Below the pieces are notes generated by a model. It searched no databases, had not been told where the DNA came from, and saw nothing but the letters and a program-made list of their open reading frames with translations. Shown piece after piece: positions 31,733 through 39,277 of a stretch of DNA of 39,346 bases. Source of the stretch: an uncultured Acidiferrobacteraceae bacterium (GTDB lineage Bacteria; Pseudomonadota; Gammaproteobacteria; Arenicellales; UBA868); the NCBI GenBank assembly GCA_913031305.1, contig CAJWEF010000007.1, positions 1-39,346 of the forward strand. The letters run 5' to 3'. Both the position numbers and the translations under genes were made by a program. Position 1 is the first letter of the stretch, and every line of letters begins with the position of its first letter.

Positions 31733-32587
31733 TTATTGGCGCTGGCTCGGCACCTTGAGCGGTACGCCGGTGTTCATGATGGCCTCGTAATACTCCAGCG
31801 CCTTGTACTCGGTGCCCTGAGCTTTGAACGGAGACGCCCGGACCTGCTTGTTACAACCGCCGTAACGCCGGTGCATCGTTCCCCAAGGTTTTCCAGCTAC
31901 AGCCCACTTGGTTCGGTAGACCGGAAAGCCCACGCCATGGCCCAGACCCGCGCTCAACACGTCGCCACGGATGCTGTTGCCAGCGTTCTGGACGTGGCAG
32001 TTTGCGCAGGAGAAGTTCAACTGACCGCGCTTGGCCCAGTAGAACTGGCGGCCCTTTTCATACCAGGCCTGTGCGCCAGCTGCCGAGAAATCTACCGCCA
32101 TCGGCTCGTCGTTGAATTGCGACTTGTAGTGGGCAATGAGTCGCGCCATTTTGCCGCGCTTGACATTCTTTATCGGCTTTTCACCATTAGCCTTCAAACA
32201 CGCGTTCAGATCGGCCACCAGGGTGCGCAGATCATCGCTCGCCTCATCGTATACCGGGTAGGTATTTGCCGGCGCCAGATTACAGTCATCAAAGCCTTTG
32301 CCATTGGCAAAAGCCTTAGACCATTCCTCCTCAGCCTTTTCCATCTCGGGCTCATACGGAGGGAAATCCATCATCAATTCCCAGTTAGCCCGCCGATGCG
32401 CGTACTGTGGCAACGCGTTAACCCCATCGACATAATCTTCCAGCGCTACGCCCGGAAAACGCTTCAGGAAAAAGCCCTGAAACTCAGCGATGTCGTTGTT
32501 AATTTCAGCCTCGGAAATCGCCTGGGCAGTCGAGGCAGTCAGTACTGCCATGCCCATGCCGACTGCCAGTGATACCAATTTTTTCAT
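31733..32587 (-). CDS. soxA: SoxA, monoheme cytochrome c subunit of SoxXA
   Basis: Periplasmic subunit of SoxXA, which oxidatively joins thiosulfate to SoxY. A signal peptide (KKLVSLAVGMGMAVLTASTAQA) is followed by a first domain whose heme motif is lost; Cys102 and Cys130 there can form the usual disulfide. The only CxxCH is CANCH at 194-198. The active-site ligand cysteine is C245 in RYGGCNKQV. This is the monoheme type of SoxA. The protein is 284 residues, and a strong GAGGAGGGG site precedes the ATG. A long opposite-strand frame over it is a shadow. Confidence 0.95.
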   Translation of the reverse strand: MKKLVSLAVGMGMAVLTASTAQAISEAEINNDIAEFQGFFLKRFPGVALEDYVDGVNALPQYAHRRANWELMMDFPPYEPEMEKAEEEWSKAFANGKGFDDCNLAPANTYPVYDEASDDLRTLVADLNACLKANGEKPIKNVKRGKMARLIAHYKSQFNDEPMAVDFSAAGAQAWYEKGRQFYWAKRGQLNFSCANCHVQNAGNSIRGDVLSAGLGHGVGFPVYRTKWAVAGKPWGTMHRRYGGCNKQVRASPFKAQGTEYKALEYYEAIMNTGVPLKVPSQRQ

Positions 32588-32650
32588 CAGTCCCCTCCTC
32601 AGTATTGAGCTGCCGGCACCGCGGCCGACAACACTGGGTACGCTTTATGT

Positions 32651-32965
32651 TTACTTAACTGCCTTTTCGGCACCCCCGCCCTCGCCCTTGTTGTCGGTCC
32701 AATTGACACTGATCGTGTCACCAGACTTGGCATCGGCAACGGTCGTGCCAATGAGCGGATTCTTGGACACGCCGCCGCCCAGATTGGCCTGAGCGACTAC
32801 TGTACCGTTTAGGGCAAAATCCATGGTCTGGATATAGTGCGCGGGTATCTTCTCACCTGTTTTCTTGTCCTTGCGCAGACCCGTTTCCATGGGGTGCTTG
32901 GCAAGCACCATCACATCGCGACCGCCGGTCTTGTTCTTCTTGATCTTCATCTTAGTAGATGCCAT
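32651..32965 (-). CDS. soxZ: SoxZ, sulfur-carrier partner of SoxY
   Basis: Small (104 residues) immunoglobulin-like protein that pairs with SoxY to carry pathway intermediates. It has no signal peptide of its own and is exported with SoxY through the Tat route. Typical stretches are VMVLAKHPMETGLRKDKKTG, AHYIQTMDFALNG and GTTVADAKSGDTISVNW. An AGGAGA site lies before the ATG. It lies between soxY and soxA. Confidence 0.96.
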   Translation of the reverse strand: MASTKMKIKKNKTGGRDVMVLAKHPMETGLRKDKKTGEKIPAHYIQTMDFALNGTVVAQANLGGGVSKNPLIGTTVADAKSGDTISVNWTDNKGEGGGAEKAVK

Positions 32966-32995
32966 CTTAGTGATCTCCTGCTGAATTCTGTCGGG

Positions 32996-33466
32996 TTAAC
33001 CGCCGCAACCGCCAACGGTGACTTTGATCTCCTGAGAGGTCTTGTACACCTTGCCACCCGCTTTAACGTAGCAGTTGACTGGGGAGGTCTGACCCATCTT
33101 GATGCGGGCACTGAACATACCGCCGGCACTGCCAGCAGCCATTTGTAACGAGGTGACGAACGGGGAAGGGTTTTTCGCAACTACGACTGCGATCGCCTCG
33201 ACGTCCGCAAGGGAGGTCGACACCTTGATCGGCACCACGGCACCGTTTTCGGCCTGCAGCGGCGCCTTAAGGGTGACGTCGCCACTGTCTTGGGCATCCG
33301 CTGAACCAAAGAAGGCGTTCAGCGCATCCGCTTCACTCTTAGCCGTGAATGCGGCCTTAGGCCAGGTGGCCGCGAGAACTCGCGCCGGGGCGAGCAGCCC
33401 AGCACCCGCTGCCACGGCGATCGCGCCCGCGGCCATAGAGCCTTTAAGAAAAATTCTGCGTTTCAT
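32996..33466 (-). CDS. soxY: SoxY, sulfur-binding carrier protein
   Basis: Periplasmic carrier on which sulfur intermediates are covalently bound. The Tat signal (MKRRIFLKGSMAAGAIAVAA) carries its two arginines at residues 3-4. The C-terminal swinging arm is VGGCGG, with the sulfur-binding cysteine at C154 of 156 residues. It is the partner of SoxZ, 30 bases downstream. Confidence 0.96.
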   Translation of the reverse strand: MKRRIFLKGSMAAGAIAVAAGAGLLAPARVLAATWPKAAFTAKSEADALNAFFGSADAQDSGDVTLKAPLQAENGAVVPIKVSTSLADVEAIAVVVAKNPSPFVTSLQMAAGSAGGMFSARIKMGQTSPVNCYVKAGGKVYKTSQEIKVTVGGCGG

Positions 33467-33546
33467 AAGTGTTGCCTATCCTCTTTTTTTCAAGATGTGT
33501 CTGATTTAATCGCCGGAGCATTCATCTAGCTACGGGTTGCTGTGGT

Positions 33547-33975
33547 CTAAATAGAGAGCAGCCAGTCCACGATGTTGTCGATATCCTCTTCGCTAACCAA
33601 CTTATGTCGGCCGAACGGCGGCATCGAAGTAGTGGGGTTTACCACGGTAGCGTCCCATACCTGGGCACGAAGCGCGGCGCGGTCGGGAAACCGAGCTGCC
33701 ATTGCAACCAGCGGTGGTGCGATATTGCCGCCCGGTGGGAAACCTTCGGGCCAGGGGCTAATAGTCGCCTGGTGACAGGCAAGGCAGTTGCCGCCCTTTC
33801 GATTGATTGCCGCGCACCAGCCCTTGACGATGGTATCTGCGTCCTTGGCAACCGTCTTGCACTCCTCATCTGTGGGCCAGTCACCACCAGCTTGTGCAGC
33901 TGGGCCATATCCAGCTGTTGCCGCAAGTACGATCGCTGCGCCAAAAGCGACCAGTGCAGTCTTCAGTTTGAGCAT
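33547..33975 (-). CDS. soxX: SoxX, cytochrome c subunit of SoxXA
   Basis: Electron-accepting heme subunit of SoxXA. A signal peptide (LKTALVAFGAAIVLAATAGY) is followed by the heme motif CLACH (64-68). A methionine ligand lies in TTSMPPFGRHKL, and the C-terminal helix is NIVDWLLSI. The ATG at 33975 has a GGAGG site eight bases upstream. The frame is open to 34080 but without a signal-like sequence there. About 142 residues. It is the first gene of soxXYZA. Confidence 0.94.
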   Translation of the reverse strand: MLKLKTALVAFGAAIVLAATAGYGPAAQAGGDWPTDEECKTVAKDADTIVKGWCAAINRKGGNCLACHQATISPWPEGFPPGGNIAPPLVAMAARFPDRAALRAQVWDATVVNPTTSMPPFGRHKLVSEEDIDNIVDWLLSI

Positions 33976-34329
33976 GGCTATCCTCCGGTTGCTTGTGCCG
34001 CACCTGCCAGAGCACGGAACACTATATATTTCTTGAGTCCTGACGGCCCTGGAAAAAGCATCAGGATGTGAGCGTCGCATTTAACTCAAGTTCGGTGGGA
34101 TTATCAAGGATTGATGATATTCTAAATTATCGAATATTCTTATGTATGGCCTAGTAGGCCTTTTCAATCAGGCTCTTGCTAATGAAATATTGCTCACTTT
34201 GGGCCTAGTAGTGGCCGAAATCCAGTTTTGTGCGCGCCTTATCCTTTTATCGAAATGTCTTGTTGACCCCCTAGTTAAATCTTCTAACAGCGTTAATTGA
34301 TTCAATGAGTTTTAATGTTTCGCCGCCGC
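33976..34329. promoter_or_regulatory. soxX upstream regulatory region
   Basis: 354 bases without a gene between soxX and the upstream protease gene. They hold an inverted repeat ATATTC-N9-GAATAT (34117-34137), overlapping AATATTCTTAT (34133-34143), which is shared with the repeat-protein upstream region. Further upstream are two copies of GGCCTAGTAG (34148 and 34202), each closing as an inverted repeat. AT-rich inverted repeats are typical targets of ArsR-type sulfur regulators such as SoxR, but no such regulator is encoded in the window. Confidence 0.5.
34148..34216. repeat. Repeated GGCCTAGTAG elements upstream of soxX
   Basis: GGCCTAGTAGGCC (34148-34160, a perfect palindrome around a central G) and GGCCTAGTAGTGGCC (34202-34216) share ten bases. 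Their starts are 54 bases apart, about five helical turns. They could be paired operator sites or hairpins after the upstream gene. Confidence 0.4.
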
Positions 34330-35790
34330 TTAGCGCGTTCCATCGCGCATCATCTGCGTTTTAATTTCCTTTATTCGTGCGCTGATGCTGGCCTCAAGAT
34401 AGGCGCTACCTGTGCCGTAGCTGGCGGCAGTTTCTAACTGTGTGAGTGCCTGATCGTATTCATCACGCCAGTAGTGATACTCAGCCAGGGCCTGAAACGA
34501 TCGTTCCGGGTGACCGGTTTCCCCTTCAACGCGGGCCAACAGCCGATAAAGTTCAGCCTGTCTTGGCGCCTCCCTTAAAGCGCCACGCAATACCGAGTGC
34601 GCATCGACAAATTTACCAGCTTTCATCAGGGTATCGGCCAGGTAGTACGCCATGGCAGGTGATCGCCGATCTGACTCGGCCAATAACTGCAGTACAGACA
34701 CGGCCTCATCTGCAGAGCCGCTCGCAAGCAGGGCCTGGGCAAGAGCGGCCTGATAAGGCGGGTAATCCGAGTAATCCGCCACTAGATGCCTGGCATTTTC
34801 AATCGCACTTTGGTGATCCCCCAGCCGTACCTGGGACAGCACCAGGCCATAACGTGCAGCCCTTGCTACTAGAGCATCCGTCGAGTGCACTTCGTGGGCG
34901 AAGGCGGCCGCCGATTTTTCAGCCTCTTCAGCGAAAACCGCACGAATTCTCGTGCGCGCATGGTAATAATCAAGCGAGGGCGCAACAGAGAATCGCGGGT
35001 ATTGCCGAAGGCGCCCCTCTACTAACGCCAGGCGGTTCTGGGTCAGCGGATGCGTTCTGAGGTACTCCGGTGCACCAACGGCCTGGAGCCGGTTCTCCTG
35101 ATCCAGTCGCCCCAAAAAATCCATCATAGCCGCAGCGGGATAACCTGCCTTGGTAAGGATCATCAGCCCCAGTGCGTCGGCTTCACGCTCAAATTCACGG
35201 TTGTAACGCAACTGATCAGAAAGCGCCGCGCCGCTGGTTGCCGCCATCGCAGCTGCACCGACCTGGCCGCCCAGCAAGATCGCCGCGATAATACCCGCTG
35301 TCGTTGGCAACTGGCGCTGGCGCGCCCGATCCATCATCCGTGGCAGATGGCGCTGCGCCACATGGGCCAACTCATGAGCCATCACGGAAGCCAGTTCAGC
35401 CTCGTTTTGCGTTGCCAGAACCAGCCCGGTAAAAACAGCGAGCCGCCCACCAGGGCCAGCGAAAGCATTGATAAGTTTGTTATCAATCAGGAAAAACCGC
35501 AGGCTGTCGGCATCGCCTTCAAGATCAGTGGTCAATCGCTGACCCAGGCCCTGTATGTAATCCAGTAGCAGCGGGTCATCTATGAAACGCATCTGCTGGC
35601 GCGCTGAAGCGATAAACTGACGGCCCATCGATTGTTCTTCAGGGGTAGTGACGATACCCACGCGGGTATCCCCGAGAGATGATGCTAAGTTCACCTCACC
35701 GACCGTGCCGGTACTCGCCAGGGACAAAACAACGAACAGCCCGAAGGACAGACGGCACCACCCAGTTTTAAACCCCGTCCTGTTCACCAC
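34330..35790 (-). CDS. M48 metalloprotease with TPR domain (BepA/YfgC family)
   Basis: Periplasmic zinc protease of the BepA/YfgC type, involved in outer-membrane protein (LptD, Bam) quality control. An N-terminal signal segment (RLSFGLFVVLSLASTGTVG) precedes the M48 domain, which has HELAH (H139-E140-x-x-H143) and a distal Glu in REFEREADALGL. The C-terminal half (from ~290) is TPR-like helices (YQAALAQALLASGSADEAV and similar). The protein is 486 residues, normal for BepA. The frame starts with GTG at 35790. It is divergent from the aminotransferase gene. Confidence 0.9.
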   Translation of the reverse strand: MVNRTGFKTGWCRLSFGLFVVLSLASTGTVGEVNLASSLGDTRVGIVTTPEEQSMGRQFIASARQQMRFIDDPLLLDYIQGLGQRLTTDLEGDADSLRFFLIDNKLINAFAGPGGRLAVFTGLVLATQNEAELASVMAHELAHVAQRHLPRMMDRARQRQLPTTAGIIAAILLGGQVGAAAMAATSGAALSDQLRYNREFEREADALGLMILTKAGYPAAAMMDFLGRLDQENRLQAVGAPEYLRTHPLTQNRLALVEGRLRQYPRFSVAPSLDYYHARTRIRAVFAEEAEKSAAAFAHEVHSTDALVARAARYGLVLSQVRLGDHQSAIENARHLVADYSDYPPYQAALAQALLASGSADEAVSVLQLLAESDRRSPAMAYYLADTLMKAGKFVDAHSVLRGALREAPRQAELYRLLARVEGETGHPERSFQALAEYHYWRDEYDQALTQLETAASYGTGSAYLEASISARIKEIKTQMMRDGTR

Positions 35791-35933
35791 GTTAGTTTAA
35801 CAAAGCCCCTGTCAGGCGGGATTTGGTTTCAACGCGGCCGAGCTTTAGAATCACCGGGCGTGTGGCTGGATCAGATCGGCCCTCAGTTACAAATACACGC
35901 CCGATGGCCTGGGTGCATGATGTGGAGAGTCCT

Positions 35934-37205
35934 ATGCTGCAAACATTCAGCGATGAACAATTGAAAGAGCGTGAGCAACAACTGCAGGCGCAGTTCGCAA
36001 CTGCCTGCGATGCCGGCCTGTCACACGATATGACACGTGGCAAACCTGCCCCCGAACAACTTGACCTAGCCGGGGAACTCCTCTCGCTACCCGGCTTGGG
36101 TAACTTCCGTGATCCACACAATACTGACTGTCGCAACTACGGAGGTATCGACGGACTGCCCGGCCTAAAAGCCCTGTTTGCTGCCATTCTTGAGTGCCAG
36201 GCTCAAGATGTCATTGTCGGCGGTAGTAGCAGTTTGACCCTGATGTATGACAGCGTTGCCCGAGGCGTTCTTTTCGGCGTGCCCGGCGGCGACAAACCCT
36301 GGGGTCAACAGGGTACTGTGCGCTTTTTGTGCCCGGCGCCTGGCTATGATCGCCATTTCGAGATCACCAGCCACCTGGGATTCGAATTGCTCAATGTCGA
36401 TATGACCGACGAAGGGCCTGATATGGACCGGGTTGAAGCGCTTGGGGCCGACCCGTCAGTAAAAGGAATCTGGTGTGTACCCCGTTACAGTAATCCCACG
36501 GGGATTACCTACAGTAAGGCTGTGGCAAGACGGCTTGCTCGGATGACAGCTGCACCGGACTTTCGCATCTTCTGGGACAATGCCTACGCCGAACACCACC
36601 TGAGCGAAAAACGTACGCCGGTACCGGATATCCTGAGCGAATGTCGTGACGCGGGTAATCCGGACCGAGTACTGATGTTCGCTTCGACCTCAAAGATGAC
36701 GCTGGCCGGCTCTGGTATCGCAGCGATGGCCGCCAGTGCCGCCAACCTTGACGATACCCGCCGCCATCTGGCCGTTCAGACTATTGGCCCGGACAAAATT
36801 AACCAGTTACGCCACTTGGCGTTTCTTGGCGATATCGATGGACTTCGCGCTCATATGGCCCGTCACGCCGAGATTCTCAAGCCCAAATTTGCACTGGTCC
36901 AGGAAATTCTTGAGCGCGATCTTGGCAAAAAGGGCATCGCAACCTGGTCTAACCCAGCCGGGGGCTACTTTGTCAGTGTCGATGGGCCCGATGGATGCGC
37001 CCGAACAGTAGTTGAAATGGCAGCGCAGGCTGGGGTGAAACTCACCCCTGCGGGGGCGCCCTTTGCCTACCGTCTCGACCCAAGGAACGCAAATATACGC
37101 CTAGCGCCCACTTTCCCTCCGCTCGAGGATATTCACCAGGCCATGGGGATTTTTACCCTTTGCCTGGAGCTTGCAGCGATCCGGCAACGACTGGGCCAGG
37201 CCTGA
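35934..37205 (+). CDS. PLP-dependent class I aminotransferase (type Ic aspartate aminotransferase-like)
   Basis: Cytoplasmic aminotransferase of fold type I. The PLP lysine is in FASTSKMTLAGSGIA; cofactor-binding motifs are GGSSSLTLMYD, WCVPRYSNPTGITYS and FRIFWDNAYAEHHL. The start LQTFSDEQLKEREQQLQAQF and the GKPAPEQLDL stretch place it with the subgroup once annotated MocR-like aminotransferases, some of which are true aspartate aminotransferases. The ATG at 35934 has a GGAGAG site; the frame is open to 35823. 423 residues. It has no evident link to sulfur genes. Confidence 0.88.
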   Translation: MLQTFSDEQLKEREQQLQAQFATACDAGLSHDMTRGKPAPEQLDLAGELLSLPGLGNFRDPHNTDCRNYGGIDGLPGLKALFAAILECQAQDVIVGGSSSLTLMYDSVARGVLFGVPGGDKPWGQQGTVRFLCPAPGYDRHFEITSHLGFELLNVDMTDEGPDMDRVEALGADPSVKGIWCVPRYSNPTGITYSKAVARRLARMTAAPDFRIFWDNAYAEHHLSEKRTPVPDILSECRDAGNPDRVLMFASTSKMTLAGSGIAAMAASAANLDDTRRHLAVQTIGPDKINQLRHLAFLGDIDGLRAHMARHAEILKPKFALVQEILERDLGKKGIATWSNPAGGYFVSVDGPDGCARTVVEMAAQAGVKLTPAGAPFAYRLDPRNANIRLAPTFPPLEDIHQAMGIFTLCLELAAIRQRLGQA

Positions 37206-37466
37206 GATTTCGGGCAAAACCAAAAAGAATTTGTACTTTGCATTGGAATATGTTTTAAAATTTGGTTATCTACTAATATATTGTGTATCACCCCGTTCCC
37301 TAAACTGCTGTTCTTGATCGGGGCCGCGGACTGCAAAGCGACCCTTCTGGTTATGGGAACATCGTTCAGTCAGTTACCCCAGCTCCACCGGGTATGCGAC
37401 CGGCCAACAAAGATCAGCGCTGAACGGATGTCACTGAATCTACTGCAACCGTGAGGAAACAAAGCT
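37206..37466 (+). promoter_or_regulatory. Upstream region of tusA-dsrE2
   Basis: 261 bases without a gene. The first 80 are AT-rich and contain a possible promoter (TTGGAA, 17 bases, TTATCT), too weak to assert. A GAGGAAAC ribosome site precedes the tusA ATG. Confidence 0.35.
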
Positions 37467-37700
37467 ATGCCCGACTCCAACCAGGAACTCGACGCCCGTG
37501 GATTGAACTGCCCGCTGCCAATATTGCGCGCCAAGAAGACGCTGAACGGTATGGCGGCCGGTGAAGTACTCAAAATCATGTCAACCGATCCCGGATCGGT
37601 AAAGGATTTTCAGGCCTTTGCCACACAAACCGGCAACCAACTTCTGGACTCATCGGAGGTTAACGGCGAGTTCCACTTTTTCTTGAAAAAAAGCGACTAA
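37467..37700 (+). CDS. tusA: TusA sulfur carrier protein
   Basis: Cytoplasmic sulfur-transfer protein that binds persulfide sulfur on the cysteine of its CPxP motif (C15 in LDARGLNCPLPILRAKKTL). In sulfur oxidisers it delivers sulfur to DsrEFH and DsrC. It is 77 residues and has the family's GEVLKIMSTDPGSVKDFQAF strand-helix. dsrE2 follows 81 bases later. The rhodanese gene that usually precedes tusA in rhd-tusA-dsrE2 sets is missing. Confidence 0.95.
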   Translation: MPDSNQELDARGLNCPLPILRAKKTLNGMAAGEVLKIMSTDPGSVKDFQAFATQTGNQLLDSSEVNGEFHFFLKKSD

Positions 37701-37781
37701 ATCAAACGGCCTGCCTGACCGTGGGGGTGCCTGCTGGCAACAGACCTTGCTGGCGCCTTACAACTTCTCGGAGGTTTTCTT

Positions 37782-38261
37782 ATGAGTGAAAAAAGTCTGA
37801 CTATTATTGCAACCAAGGGCACCCTTGACTGGGCCTATCCCCCTTTTATTCTGTCCTCTACTGCAGCAGCGCTGGGATACAACGTGACCATGTTCTTTAC
37901 CTTCTATGGACTGCAGTTACTGAAAAAGGATCTCAGCCTTTCAGTCAGCCCGCTGGGTAACCCGGGTATGCCTATGCCCATGGCAATGGACAAGTGGTTC
38001 CCTGTACTGGGTACGGCAATCCCGGGAATGCAGGCCATGATGACCGGCATGATGAAAAACACCATCAAAACCAAAGGTGTAGCCACCGTGGCCGAACTAC
38101 GTAACCTGTGCCTGGAAGCGGATGTCAAAATGATCGGCTGCCAGATGACGATTGATCTTTTTGATATTAAGCACGAGGATCTGATCGACGAGATCGATCT
38201 GGGCGGGGCGGCAACCTATTTCGAGCATGCTGGCGAATCCAATATCAATCTATTTGTCTGA
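37782..38261 (+). CDS. dsrE2: DsrE2-family sulfurtransferase
   Basis: DsrE/DsrF/DsrH-like protein of the DsrE2/DsrE3 group that works with TusA. The 159 residues begin SLTIIATKGTLDWAYPPFIL and include hydrophobic stretches (ILSSTAAALGYNVTMFFTFY; PMPMAMDKWFPVLGTAIPGM) that may associate with the membrane. The reactive cysteine is C120 in VKMIGCQMTIDLF, with C110 ten residues before it, the spacing known for DsrE3A proteins. An ideal AGGAGG-like site (CGGAGG) precedes the ATG, and a strong terminator follows. Whether it is strictly E2 or E3 needs a tree. Confidence 0.88.
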   Translation: MSEKSLTIIATKGTLDWAYPPFILSSTAAALGYNVTMFFTFYGLQLLKKDLSLSVSPLGNPGMPMPMAMDKWFPVLGTAIPGMQAMMTGMMKNTIKTKGVATVAELRNLCLEADVKMIGCQMTIDLFDIKHEDLIDEIDLGGAATYFEHAGESNINLFV

Positions 38262-38287
38262 TTTGTGCGAAGCCATCTTTGCGATAC

Positions 38288-38315
38288 AAAAAAGGCGCCC
38301 TTGGGCGCCTTTTTT
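38288..38315. terminator. Bidirectional Rho-independent terminator after dsrE2
   Basis: An AAAAAAGGCGCCC / GGGCGCCTTTTTT hairpin with a two-base TT loop. The A-run and T-run make it work for dsrE2 and for the convergent DUF302 gene. Confidence 0.9.
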
Positions 38316-38432
38316 ATTTCCCCGCCTTGAAGGTTCCTCCCCCAAGGGTTATTCAAGATACCAGGCCGCGTTCCGATAAAAGCCTGAAATTCGGCTGAGT
38401 CAATGCCATCGAGGCCCGATGAGCGCGGCCCT

Positions 38433-38822
38433 TTACGTCGCCAAAGCGTCACGGACCCGCTCAAGGCGGGACTTCACCTCGTTTGCCAGCGGCGCAATAT
38501 CGCTTCGGCCGGTGACCCCCAACATCACTGTCGGTTCGATAAAGCCTACCGTGGTGGATCCGTCAGTTTCTTCCCTGACAATCACATTACACGGCAGCAG
38601 CAGACCAATATCCGGATCGGCTTCCAGCGCCTGGTTTGCCAGTTGCGGATTACAGGCTCCCAGGATCCGGTAGGCGGTACGATCGATATCCAATTTCTTT
38701 TTCAAGGTCGCCTGAACATCGATCTCGGTCAATACCCCGAAACCCTCGTCAGCCAGCGCGCTGGTCACGGCATTGACCGCTTCTTCAACTGAACCATTAA
38801 ACGATGTGCTGAACCCATACAT
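38433..38822 (-). CDS. Cytoplasmic DUF302 protein
   Basis: A 129-residue single-domain DUF302 protein. It begins MYGFSTSFNGSVEEAVNAVT (the alpha/beta N-terminus of the family) and has YRILGACNPQLANQAL followed by IGLLLPCNVIVREETDGSTT. The cysteine pair C-N-P and P-C-N is usual in the family. No signal peptide is present, unlike the DUF302 protein at 27096-27815. It is convergent to tusA-dsrE2. DUF302 function is unknown; members often occur in sulfur oxidisers. Confidence 0.9.
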   Translation of the reverse strand: MYGFSTSFNGSVEEAVNAVTSALADEGFGVLTEIDVQATLKKKLDIDRTAYRILGACNPQLANQALEADPDIGLLLPCNVIVREETDGSTTVGFIEPTVMLGVTGRSDIAPLANEVKSRLERVRDALAT

Positions 38823-39277
38823 ATGATGTCTCCTTAAATTAATGAAAAAGCATGATTACGAACGACCACAACTGTGGCAGTAGCGCCCCTGAACATCGTT
38901 CGCGAACGACGGTTTGCGCCAAGCAGGATCAGAAACTTTCCTGAGCGGCGCTAACCTGCGGTAGATAGTGTGGCCAAGCTCGTGTCGTGTGTGTCCATCC
39001 GAGCCCCAGCCTTAGCCCATTCGACATCACCAACGCACAAGCCCTGGCGGTCGCGACAAAGCGGATGCCGGGCACATCATCAGCGGATCGGTTCGACATC
39101 GCGGCCTTAACCACGATTGCCATGAAAGTCAGTGCCATGCTGGTGACACAAACGCTAGTCTTGAATCAGCTTAACCGGGTTACCCAAAATTCGGCTGGTG
39201 CCGTCTGTCACACAAGCTATTGGCAGATATCTGCCAATAGCTTGGCCGCACAGCGCGGTGCCATCGTGCAACAAACA
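38823..39277. other. Intergenic region with two perfect palindromes
   Basis: 455 bases without a supported gene. They contain a 12-base palindrome CGTTCGCGAACG at 38897-38908 and a 32-base palindrome at 39213-39244. A short frame at 38929-39138 has no family-like features. The upstream signals of the cytoplasmic DUF302 gene must lie at the left end. Confidence 0.5.
39213..39244. repeat. 32-bp perfect palindrome
   Basis: CAAGCTATTGGCAGAT is followed directly by its exact reverse complement, with no loop base. It lies 34 bases past the stop of the gene at the right edge. There is no U-run on either side, so a simple terminator is doubtful; it could be a protein-binding site, a cruciform or a transcript-end hairpin. 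Confidence 0.7.

Noticed and set aside
31592-32572. 326-codon plus-strand open frame
   Set aside because: It is antisense to soxA, whose heme motif, signal peptide and ribosome site are clear; the opposite frame has no recognisable protein features.
38856-39011. Minus-strand frame containing HELGH and ending YCHSCGRS
   Set aside because: It looks like a zinc-protease motif plus a CxxC tail, but the frame is only about 51 codons, has a TAA just upstream and no start codon. It could be a gene remnant but is most likely chance.
38929-39138. 69-codon minus-strand frame
   Set aside because: No ribosome site, no family-like sequence, and it overlaps the chance frame above.
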